Part shown: positions 14,101 through 24,688 of the stretch, piece after piece | Numbering within the stretch: the first letter of the stretch is position 1 | Layout of the letters: each line of letters starts with the position of its first letter | NCBI RefSeq assembly: GCF_029227915.1 | Contig: NC_079881.1 | Location: 11,817,501 to 11,881,500 of the forward strand | Source of the DNA: Hydractinia symbiolongicarpus | Lineage: Eukaryota > Cnidaria > Hydrozoa > Anthoathecata > Hydractiniidae | Direction: 5' to 3' | DNA: 64,000 nucleotides | Made by a program: the position numbers and the translations under genes | The notes under the pieces: generated by a model | Database searches by the model: none | What the model was told of the DNA's origin: nothing | What the model saw: the letters and a program-made list of their open reading frames with translations, nothing else

Positions 14101-17100
14101 TAAAAAAGTTACAATTATGGGATAAATAAAAGAATAGATGGATGAATGAATGAATGAATGAATGAAGGAATTAATGAATGAATGAATGAATGAATGAATG
14201 GATAAATCAGCCAGTGAATGAACCAGTGAATCAAACATAAACGTTTTGTGATTAGGGGTGTGTGTATATCTCCCAAAGAAGTTCAATAAACATGCACTTT
14301 GTCCTTTTTTGTTTCACAATTAGAGAGACATGCGCTCCTTTGTCAAATACAAAGGTTTTATGAAGCGTTCTTACCGACTTGATTATGTAAATCCAATCTG
14401 AATATTTGCTGTCTTTCACTAGCACTGCATCATTCCTATACAATAACACAATTACTGCAAGAGTGAAGCAAGTTTTAAACCTTTAAGGTGTATGAGTTAT
14501 ACCCAAGTCAGAGTTTGCTGTAGATTTTATGTGTGGTGTTCTCATATCCTAAAACTGTGGCTAATAACTTTTTACTCGTGCATGAGTTAGTTTTTACTAT
14601 CGTTTCAAAAGAATAAGAAGTTGAACTTACTTAAAGTAATTGAAAAGACAGTGTTTGGGTTCGTTATGAAGTTGATGTACAGGCCAAAGTTTGAGGAATT
14701 TGATTTCTCTGAAATAAAAAACAACTAATTGTTAGTTTAGACAGCAATTTTGTGATAATTTTTTTAAATTACAGCACTATACATATAACAATTTTAAACC
14801 AACGGGAGGCGTGGTAATATGTTTATTATTATATGCCAGACACGTAACGAGAGTTTAATTATTAAACACTGGTTAAATGAGCCCTACCCGACAAAAGATG
14901 CGAAGTCTGGGTCATATACATTTTTCTCACCAGGTCCAGAAGACATAAAAATGTCCACAAAATCCTAAAGAAACATTTTTATTATTCTGATGGCTTACAA
15001 TTTTATGGCTAACAAGTTCATCCTTTTGAAAAAGCTTTCTTTGTGATTTTTTATTTCTACCTATCAGAAAAGTTAACCCGTCAAGCCCCTCTTGATCTAT
15101 TCCTGTAAATCTCTCCACCTGAGTAAGTACAACCTAGCAGCGATAAGAACTCCCTTTACTATGCGTACTAACTAATGCGTCTCCTTGTAGGAGAGCACTG
15201 ACCTTCTTTGCTATACATAGCAGCTCGATGCATTCTTCAGTGATAATGGTTGCTTGTCTGTTTGTAGAATGTATGATGGAGAGCTCCTATAATTGAATAT
15301 TTTCTGCACACAAAGTGACACAGTGATGGAGAGTGGAAAATAGTTGTTTTTATTAGAGAAACCCAAAACAAGAATTGACATTCCAAAACCTTTTTTAAGA
15401 GATCCGATAAAACCATAAGCGTATAACGCATTTTACTCTTTCCACAGCCAAGAGGAATTTTTACTTATTATTTTTAATGTTTTTGATTGGTTGATTTTTT
15501 AAGTCCATTGAATTAGCTCTTACACCGAAGCTGTCTCCTCTCTTTAGATAGCATATGGTTCTTGGAACTTTGTCTTTAGTTGATAAGACCTTTACGACGG
15601 CTATAAAAATCACACACACATCAAATATTTGCATACATGTAAATTTTGGACGAAGTATAGTAAGAGTAATAAGTATAACGAGAAAAAAAATAAAAAACGA
15701 CGAAACTGTAAAAATTTGTAGAAATTGAGTATAAAAATAAAGGTGGTGAAAACAGAAAAAAATAAAAGAGATGAGAATTTGCACACCTTTTCCTGATAAA
15801 ATAAAATAAAAGGCTTGTGGAGGATGTCCCTGACGTAGAATCATATTCTTTGCTGAATGCCTATAAGAAATTGGTTGTTTTATACGTGAATAGGAAAATA
15901 AAGAAGTCAACAAAAACTTGGTGCAATGGTCATATTTCTTCAAAACTTGGTGCAATGGTCATATTTCTTCATCTATAGTGTTTGATGTCAAGATTTTTAT
16001 TTATTTACCTTTCGTACCAACCAACCTCTACTAGCTTTCTTTGCATTCTTGTTGGATATTCCGCAAATGATTTGATGCTACGCAACGATAACACCGTCTA
16101 AAATAGCGATAACACTGTAACACGCGGTAACATCATCTAAAGTAACGTGCAATAACACACGATAACATCTTCTAAAATAACGCTCGCAATACTGTTTAAA
16201 GCAACGCTCGTTAACACTGTCCAAAGTAACGCTCGCTAACACTGTCTAAAGTATTGCTCGATAACACTGTCTAAAATAACGTGCGATAACATTACTTAAA
16301 GTAAAAGTACGTAAATAGGCAAGGACAGAAAAAACCAAGGTGTATGAACAGTAACAATGTCACGAGATACAGCGTTTACCTTTTCAATTTGTAGTTTTGA
16401 TTTTTGTGGAAGCCTTAGTGTTTCTCTGGCCTCGCTTGAAATACGCATCTAAATAAAATTATAAAGTATATTAAGTATAACAGGATATAATAAGATTAAA
16501 AAGTAAAGTTTTGGTAGCACTAAGTTGAATATAATATATAGTTACCTCTTTGTTAGCTCTATACAATGTCGGGTCGAATAATGCCGTCGATGATTTGTGG
16601 CGCATGTCTTTTGCAAACTCGGCAAATGTGATATACGTGTCTACTTTGCTTAGCTCATCCATTCTGCAAAAAAGCAAGGTCAATATTCACTGTATGTTCA
16701 CGACTCACTAAAATTTTAAAATGTAGGTTTCCATACTTTTAGGAAGTTGTATGCAGCATCCATTTCTTTAAAGATGATTTGCTGCGAATTTCCTTTTCAG
16801 CTAAAACCTGCATTTGACTGTGTAGTACTTAATTGTACCTTTTCTAGTAGTTTGAACCTAATGAACTAGGCGACGTGACCTTAAAACCACTCTTACCCAC
16901 CAATTATAGTCACGCAGCAAGGCGTAGGAGGTTGTACTTACTTGCTCGTGTTTTTTGGTCTTAGCAGGTTCACAACCTTAACCATTTTGACTGCTCGTTT
17001 GAAATTTGTTATTGCTGATGTGTGCTAAATTTAAAATAAGGCTAGTTGTTACAAAGTAATATTAAATAAATATTTAAGAATGCTTACGAAGTCTTGAAAA

Positions 17101-20100
17101 AAGTTTTCACCTTTGTCATACATATTTCTTTCCTTTCATTTCTCTCTCCTTCACTGTTAGATACAGTGGAGCTGGTTTGAGACGAGTTTCTCCGGCGACT
17201 TCTGTGTTGATACGACCTTCGCAATGTTGTTAACCTGTATTTTTCCATCATTAAGCGCAAGGTTCTGTGGACGTCTTCACAAAAACATTTTCTCAAACTT
17301 CCCTACAGTGTGGGTAAAAACATTTTTGCTCGAATAACGTTGTGGTTTGACAACTTTACAATGAACATGTGATAATGTGATACTCAGAAGTTTGTGAGAG
17401 ACACTAAGTTGTGTAGAAATCGTTTTATTTGTTTTTCTTGTTGCTTATTGTTTGTTGTTTTCTTGTTATTGTTGTTTTTGTTGTTGTTGTCAGCGGTATA
17501 TTTGGTGTATTCACAATATACTTGTTATTTATAGTGTTATTCATTAAACTACTCTGTTGTTGTTATTGTTAGTTTTTGTTGTACATACTTCGTCCACCTT
17601 CGTCTAGTTTGACATGTTCCCAACATTACAGTTTATTTTTTGGAAAAGTTCCAACTGAGGACGGCAACAACACAGCGAATATATTTCATCACGTACATAC
17701 ATAATCCTGTTTTCAACATTTCTGAATTTTTTTGTTGTTTTCATTTACATGTTTCTTTCATGTTTCAAAAAATTTCTTGTTAAAACTCAAGCATACTTCG
17801 ACATCTGTTTCAAAGTTATTAGTATAGCTTGTGAAATTTTCACACCATTGTTTGACGTTGCTATGCGTTGTTGCTATGCAGTATCTCAAATTACAAGCCC
17901 AAGATATATTCGAAAGTACACGTTAGCCTACAACCCCTTATGTTATTTTTATACTCTGGAATTTCTATTAGTGAGTGGTTTATGAACTAATATATGACGT
18001 GTTAATTTATGCAGCATAAATACATAATTAGGGTTAGCATCTTAAAATGCAAATATTTAGAGAGGGCCAACAACAAAACTTATTCAACAATTTTTTAGTT
18101 CAATAAACAAGTGTTTTCGGTTTTAACATATACTTTAGGTTTTTTCTATCGTTAGGGTGTATTATAAGAATATATTTAACAGGATCACAAAGTCTATATG
18201 GATGTTGTGCAAATATGAAAATTTAGAATATAAAAAAACTCTGCAAATCTTAAAATAGTTACCACTAGGAAAGTAAAGAATTTATTTTAAGTTAAAAAGT
18301 ATAATCCTGTCTTTCGCAAAGTTTTCAACATATTTATCTTGTGTAGATTGTTTACTTGCTCGGGGCTTTTGGCTACCATTTTGGCTCGCAAGCAGAATAA
18401 TGTATTATAGCATAGATAAGCTGTAAACATAAGTATATTTTTATAAAATATAAGTATATTTTTATATACTTTAAGCATATTTGTGTAATTTAGAAGGGGG
18501 CGGTTATCTGCTGTGTTGTGAGGGGGCAGATATTTGATATGTTGTGGTCATTGAAGTTAAAAATCATATACAAACATATCTATTCATTTAACGAGAAATC
18601 TAAAATTTTAAAAGTATCAGTTTTTCATTTGACCATCCGCCATAAAATATTGTTTCCCTTGTGCGTAGTATAATACAATTAGGGAAATTCGTAGAACAAT
18701 CAAGTATTTCTATGATCGTCTTTATTCCCCTTTACAACACCATCCTAGCTCAGCAATACCACTTTTGCTCAGCCATACCACTCTAGCTTAGCAATACTAG
18801 GCTAATATAAATCAGGGTAAAAACGGTCAGAGAATCGCTTGGTTATCCTACCTAATATTTTTGGATAATTACAGTACGCAACGTAGCAATAATGTATTGT
18901 CAATGTCGTATGCTACTCTACGATGGTGAGAATTTATTCAAAATGTTTGTCAACGTTAATTTTTAGATCTTCTTGATGAAAATTTGACGAAGCTTTCTTC
19001 TGATTTCACTGAAACAAGAAGATGTCTTGGTCACATCGAGGTATGACATTCTCATGGTAACACAAAGCATCTGTGCAGGTCAAACTGACCACTCTTTATA
19101 ATGAGAAATGAGACAATACTTTCACTTCAAGTTATTAAACTATTTAGTAGCAACTTATTGTGTACTTTACCGAACAAAATCCATAGCAAATTCCTTGTAT
19201 GTATAAATTATTTCCTAGAAAGAAATATCGAGCATGGATTCAAGACAGTTCAATCTGGGTGCATTTGATGTGCAGTCGGTTTTGAAATGCAAGGGCACAT
19301 TTGTTGGACACCAAGTAAGTTATAGAGACAAAAAATGTGCTTGCTTTCCCCCGGATACCCTAGATCCACAGTGGATGGAATACTTGCTTAAAATGAGCTA
19401 TGCGCAAACTTTTGAGTAGCAAATTTTCTTTGATTTACCTTATTAACGATATGTTTTGAATTTTTCTTTTAGGGACCTGTTTGGTCTTTGTGTGTTTATT
19501 CGTCGCTGTTATTTAGCGGTTCCTCAGATAATTCGATCAAGGTAAGTGAGGCAACTTGATACAAAGCTATATAAAAGTAGTGTTTTGCCAGTCATTTGGA
19601 ACAATTACAACTTTTTATGGATTACAATAGATTATGTGTAAATAATTAACCAACCGCTTGTGTTTTTTTACTCGTTTGTTTGTGCGTTTAGGTTTGGGAC
19701 ACACGATCAAACTACAAGTGTATAAATACTTTCGCTGAACATTCAGGAATGATTCTCGCCCTGTGTGCTTATAGGTTTGTTTTCATGTCATCTACTATCT
19801 TTATTGACACCAGATTTTCCCTTTGACACTTGTCCTGGTGCATCACTTGTTGTTAAAGCTAATGCGTTTTCGACAGTTTTTTCAGATAGAGCAAAGATTT
19901 AACTTATTCTGTATTGACCTTACAGGGGGAAACTTTACAGTGGTTCTGCCGACTGCACAATAAGCGTAAGTACCTTTCAAACAGATTTGTGTGTACAAAG
20001 ATTCTTAGCATCTTTTGATAGTCATCAAATAATAGTTAATGTTTAGACCACGAAGCACCTATAACTTCAGTGTATATATATTGCAGGTTTTTGACATTGA

Positions 20101-22655
20101 AACACAAAAAATGATTCAGAATTTCACTGCGGACGACAATCCGATATGCACGTTGGCAGTGGGTAACGGAATGTTGTTTAGTGGCTCGTTGAAATCCATT
20201 AAGGTATCGATGTTTCAATCCGCACAGTAAATGTCACTATACTGGAAAAACTTGCTTATTTTACAAGTAGAATCGTTCTTTTACCAAGTCAGGATTTAAA
20301 AGTGAGAAAAAAGTTTATTAATTTTTTGCAGGTGTGGGAATTAGACAGTTTGAAAATGTTGCGTGTACTCGGTGGAATGAACCACTGGATTCGAGCGTTG
20401 TTGACAACAGAAAATTACTTGTACTGCGGATCATACCAAACTATCAAAGTAAGTTACGATGAGTGAATATTGGCAAAAACGTTTGAAACGCATGAAAAGA
20501 AATAATGTCATTCCATGTGAAGTTCGGACGTGTTTTCTTCTGTATTTTTCGTACAATGTAGAGTAACCTTATCGGGAATAAGAATTAGTGTACAATAATT
20601 TAGTATAATTAAAAAAACCATCATTTCCGAATTAGTTGCTTTTCTCAAAAAATTTGAACTCTTGAAAATTATCTTCCAAACTACTATGAAAGCAACTATA
20701 CCAAGATTTTACGAATTAAAAAATTTGCTGCTTGGAACGGTTTTCAACCTTTTTTCGAAGACATGCTGCTCTAAGACCTAAGAATTATAAAAATTTTAAA
20801 CCATTGGTAGTATTTCTTATTGTCTATTGTATTTGGAAATGTTGAGCAGAAAGATTCAGATGCAAATAATACTAAGAAAAAGCGTAGGAAAGTATCACTC
20901 AGGTCTTCTCTTTTGACGTTTGACCATCGACACAATACATCCATAATTCCTTTACTTTATTCTATTCGTGCTGTTTGACTTTTTTTTTCATCATAATTTT
21001 TTGGAATTAATCGTAGTACATCAGTTACAAATTGAGTTAACCCCCCTCCCCTCTCCCCTCTCCCCCCCCCCCCACATTTCAGCATTGAGGAGACCTCACA
21101 TAGCCCAAGCCCAGCATGAATAGGGTGCAAACCAACTTTTACATACAACCCTACAATCAGGTAATGGAACGCTTTATTTTATTAACATTCCTAAAACATC
21201 AACCGATTCACCTATTTAGTTTCATTGTTTTTTAGATTTATGACCTGAAAACATTGGAGCAACTTCGTGTCATCCAAACACAAGGAGGGAGTGTGTACTC
21301 CTTGGTTGTTTCTCGAGAGTATATTGTGTGTGGCACTTATGAAAACAGCATACATGTGAGTTACGTGTAATTGTTTTTAAAAATCAAATCCATAATACAC
21401 AAATATTTAGTTATTCGAAAACAAACTTTGTTTGACTAAGAATGTTCATGAGAAATAAGTATCTCTTTGGCCCAAATATAATAAAAAAATAAGAATTCTA
21501 TGCTAGCGTTCTTGTATCATTATATTTTCAGGTATGGGATGTTAAAACATATAAAACCGTGGCCAAACTTACTGGTTAGTATATTTCTTGTAATACTATC
21601 GTTAGTATGAACCGTTTCACAAGATTTCTAAGTATATAAATAAAAATACTAAATTCTTCATGTACGTACAATTGCCGATAACAATTTGCCGTAAAATTGT
21701 CGATAACAATTTCTTGTCGTAAAGACATTGTTGCCTGAGACATTTGCAGTAGAGTCTTGCAGGAAACCCGTGTTCATTCATTCCATTTAGGTCATTGTGG
21801 TACTGTGTATGATTTGGTGTTAATGACGTTGGTGGATACGAATCGAGTAATCAGCGCATCTTACGACGGCTCGCTACGCGTAAGTATTTACGATGTTTAC
21901 ACCAAGTAAAAACAGATCGTCTGTAGAGTGTTATCAGCGGTCAAGTATGCTTGTTAGATCGGCGTAAATCGAAATTACGTGTTTTTGTAGACATGGTTTT
22001 ATAGTTTTTATGACCTAATAAGTTAAATTTGCGACAACACGTTAACAGCCTTATTTTTCGGCCGTGCTAACGCCGTTAATATGTTCAAAATTTTGATTTT
22101 GCGATACAAGGCTCATCCAAAGTAATTTAACCATTACGCTATCCTTAATTTGTAGAAGTATATACATTACTTAAATGAATGTTATGTACTTCAGCAAGTT
22201 AGGATAAATTTTATCTTCATAATACTTACATATTGTGGTTTGCAGGTGTGGAGTTTAGACAACATGCAATGTGTACAGACCTTGTTTCGTCATCAAGGAA
22301 GCGTGACGTCGCTTGCTGTGAGTCGTGGACGATTATTCTCGGGTTCTGTTGACAGCACAGTAAAGGTAACAAATTGTTTCGTTTTTATATTTTTTAGTAT
22401 TTAATTTTCTTTTTTAATCGTAGTTTCATGATGGCATTGATTAGATGTAAAAAGGTGTTCACCTCTAATATTTCTCCAATAATGCATTTTTTTATGCAAC
22501 TGCAGCTCGTGAGATTGAAGTCCTTCTAACTGTCGTGTCACGGATGCAATGTTATACACGTCCTAAAAGTTTACGTAACATAGAATCACCAGTTAGCCGG
22601 AAAGCATATGCGACATTTAGTATCGATATATTTTATGTTTTAGGTATGGTCATGA
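2147..22655 (+). CDS. TRAF7: TRAF7 homologue (RING / TRAF zinc finger / WD40 E3 ubiquitin ligase)
   Basis: Complete 26-exon gene, about 759 codons (human about 670). Exons: 2147-2344, 4236-4296, 7075-7337, 7592-7699, 7987-8079, 8438-8477, 8853-8905, 9034-9130, 9437-9470, 9636-9711, 9884-9942, 10506-10575, 11940-12005, 12484-12565, 18967-19040, 19219-19314, 19473-19541, 19692-19774, 19926-19965, 20087-20203, 20332-20448, 21236-21355, 21532-21574, 21791-21879, 22246-22365, 22644-22655. All junctions keep phase with GT/AG sites; the donor after 7699 (GTTAGA) is the weakest. The N-terminus is Ser/Thr-rich. The RING lies near residues 225-265 (CMLC, CGHTFCHKC, CPTD), zinc fingers at about 285-385, a coiled coil at 390-455, and seven WD40 blades from about 475 to a terminal [22 protein letters not shown] and SVDSTVKVW are near-identical to TRAF7. 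The family acts with MEKK3 in MAP-kinase signalling and as a ubiquitin/SUMO ligase. The distinctive zinc-finger/WD40 order makes another TRAF very unlikely. Confidence 0.96.
5340..6560 (+). repeat. degenerate minisatellite in TRAF7 intron 2
   Basis: Several diverged copies, about 110-200 nt apart, share a core resembling TTTTGTGAGGAxxGACTGTATGCAATAT, then TATCGAAATAACTGATTTTTG, then TTTTTTACATTTTGGATTAAA. Examples are near 5700-5740, 5890-5950, 6085-6130 and 6390-6425. No coding potential. Confidence 0.55.
10068..10167. repeat. two adjacent perfect short palindromes with a 12-nt tandem between them
   Basis: Within TRAF7 intron 11. 10068-10093 is a 12-bp perfect inverted repeat (TGTCAGCTATTT) with a 2-nt loop. 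10128-10167 is a 19-bp perfect inverted repeat (arm starting CATCTACAGTCGACTC) with a 2-nt loop. Between them the motif AACTACATCTT repeats three to four times. The DNA could form cruciforms. Confidence 0.85.
11261..11367. repeat. imperfect inverted repeat (hairpin or MITE-like)
   Basis: The first 40 or so bases (GATGAGTATTGTGTGAGACC then AATATATAACAGACAAG) are matched in reverse complement by the last 40 (CTTGACTCGTTTGTTATCTATTGG region ending CACAATACTCATC), leaving a short centre. It lies in TRAF7 intron 12. It resembles a small foldback or MITE; no target-site duplication could be fixed. Confidence 0.6.
13387..17296 (-). CDS. CNBD2: CNBD2-like protein with two cyclic-nucleotide-binding domains, nested in a TRAF7 intron
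   Basis: Complete 12-exon minus-strand model, about 561 aa (mammalian CNBD2 is similar in length). Exons, in transcription order: 17296-17111, 17024-16942, 16663-16546, 16448-16380, 16097-16009, 15860-15787, 15600-15524, 15286-15203, 15118-15061, 14706-14631, 14435-14375, 14097-13387. Phases agree throughout. The first exon/start and the exon 9/10 junction (AGAG acceptor) are least certain. The first CNB domain runs from about [16 protein letters not shown] through [18 protein letters not shown] to [21 protein letters not shown]; it keeps the GE and Arg of the phosphate-binding cassette. The second ([18 protein letters not shown] to about TFGLQNIF and [10 protein letters not shown]) lacks that Glu/Arg pair. 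In mammals the protein (also called CRIS) is a cAMP-binding factor needed for sperm function; a reproductive role here is inference. The gene lies wholly inside TRAF7 intron 14, opposite in strand. Confidence 0.9.
14139..14202 (+). repeat. (GAAT)n microsatellite
   Basis: About fifteen mostly perfect copies of the tetranucleotide GAAT/ATGA, interrupted once (GAAGGAATTA). It lies in the intron between the last two CNBD2-like exons. Confidence 0.95.
16087..16310 (-). repeat. about eight-copy 24-nt tandem repeat spanning a CNBD2 splice acceptor
   Basis: Read on the minus strand, a unit of roughly 24 nt with the core TTTAGACAGTGTTATCGAGC is repeated about eight times with substitutions. The last unit (CTATTTTAG then ACGGTGTTATCG) is the actual acceptor and first codons of the CNBD2-like exon at 16097-16009. 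Several upstream units keep a pyrimidine stretch plus TTTAG and a similar start of coding sequence. Confidence 0.85.
21043..21075 (+). repeat. poly-C / CCCCTCT tract
   Basis: A C-rich run (CCCCTCCCCTCTCCCCTCTC followed by a run of 13 or so C) in the TRAF7 intron before the exon at 21236. It is unusually GC-rich for this AT-rich window. Confidence 0.9.
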
Positions 22656-24682
22656 TGAGATTACGCTGAAGGATATTTTTTGTTAAGTATTTGTTTTAGC
22701 ATGTTCAAACCATGTCTTATCAAACAGCATTCAAAGTGGACGTAAGCAGGTCGAACCCTTGCTTATGATTCACGATAGCTGACATATTTATAGAAATAAA
22801 AATGTTTACAGTGTATATAGAGATGCTCAAGTAATGCAACTTCGATGGAACAATCGTTTTCGTATGAACTTCCTCCTAATGAACGTCGCGTTTAAAAAAC
22901 CCACCAGTTACAAAGGCAGAATTTTATGGATATTTATTGAAAATAAAGTCGGTAAAAGTGACTTAATTTTAGCCTGACGACTAATTTTGTGCAAGTGACT
23001 AATATTTTTAGTACCGACTTTTTTGGCGCCCTTTTTTATTAGCCGGTGAGTGGGTTTATCCGGCAATTTTTTGTTCTTTCGAAATAACGTCATTTTAAAA
23101 TACATTACTTTTTGACAAAGTTTTAACTGAGCATCATTTATTTTTTAGTTATATTTTTTGTATATATTAACCTCATATGCTTCATAAAATTTTGACGATT
23201 GTCAATATATTATTTATAAAGAAAAACTCATTATCGTTTAAGATTTTTGTGCGTTTTTGTTGTTGCAGTTTCTTTTAGCAGTTTTTGTTAGCAAAGGTTA
23301 GCGCGTTCGCTCAGGAGAGTGCGTCTATGAACAATAAAAATATTTTTTCTCGTTTGGCCAAGGTAAGTAAGTAAGTAACTGGAAGTTTTACCGTCTTTGG
23401 GGATTCTATCCTAACGGCTCCGATACTTACGGTCAGTATATTTAGGTGTTTTATCACCCCCAGCACCATCACCAAAAACCATTTTTGAAACAATTTGTAG
23501 CATGTCCAAAATTTGATTGGATGACGTCACTTGTGCAAGTCAGTGGAATTGCCATAATTTGGTCTGTCATGTTTTTTTTTTCTGACTTTTGATCGATTTT
23601 TGTTGGGACGTTTGACAAAAAGAGTTGGTTTTTTTAGTTAGCTGGTTGGATTTTTAAGTGTATTAACTGCGATACTAATGAAGATAAATGGCATCACAGA
23701 CCAAGGACCAGTTAGGCATATTTCCCAAAATTCAGACTATGTTGAGGTTGCAGAAATAATTGCTAAAATTGGACTTATTTTCTAACAATTTTTGATTCAA
23801 ACATTAATAAAAATACGTTATTTCTTAAGAAGGATGCTTAATATTTCAATTTCGTTTGGTTTGGCAATTTATACGAATCAATAATTAATCTTTTGAAATA
23901 TGCAAAATGCTTCCGTTTGTTATTATAAGCAAAGTTACTCCATAACCTTTGACACTGTTTGTCGACATCGTATAATACCACCATTGTTTTTGTTATGTTC
24001 GTAGTGACCTTTTAAAAAGGTTGAAACTAGCTATAAAAGTTTCTAAGCTATAAGAGACGTTCCTTTTAAACTTTAAAAAAGACGGAGAGTAGTGAAAGAA
24101 TTCTAAGTGTTCCTTGTTGTTGTTCTCAAACGACGTTCAAGATAGAAAAAGTGATGAGTATATTTGTAAAACAAGCATTTGTCTATGATCATGTAGTTCT
24201 TGTTACTGTAAATACCACAAGAAATCTTTATTTACATTGCTTAGAGTTAGAAATGCAATTCCCTATTATACGCACGTCTTGATTTTTCTACCCAATGAAA
24301 ATCGATACTTAATACCAAATTGACAACGGATTATAATCTTATTCATTTTAAACAATTTACTCGCTTCTCCTATTTCTTCTTAACAGTTAACGGACTATTT
24401 TTTCTCTAAGTATGAAACTCGAACCGCAAATTTGTCTCCAATTAATTGGTTAAGATGAACATAACCTTTTTCAAATAAAATATATTATAAGACGTTTTTG
24501 AAAATAAAAAGTGAATTTGGTTTTCAGATGCAACATGTTAATCCTAAAATATTATTTGACTGTTCTGTCTTAGATCAACGGCATATTTAACAAAATTTAT
24601 AAGTATTGGCATAAATTAAAAGTCGGTAGAGGTGGAAATGCTAAAAACTTCCAGCGGTGAATGAACAATATATTTTTTTTAG
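22656..24682 (+). other. TRAF7 3' UTR and intergenic region before the BTB-jacalin gene
   Basis: An AATAAA at 22795-22800, about 140 bases after the TRAF7 stop, is a plausible poly(A) signal. The rest is AT-rich with no convincing exon. 22935-23030 has an inverted pair of AGTCGGTAAAA-like sequences, probably repeat-derived. A pyrimidine-rich acceptor (TTTTTTTTAG) ends at 24682, seven bases... just before the next start codon, which suggests a 5' UTR intron for the next gene. Confidence 0.5.
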
Positions 24683-24688
24683 AAAAAT

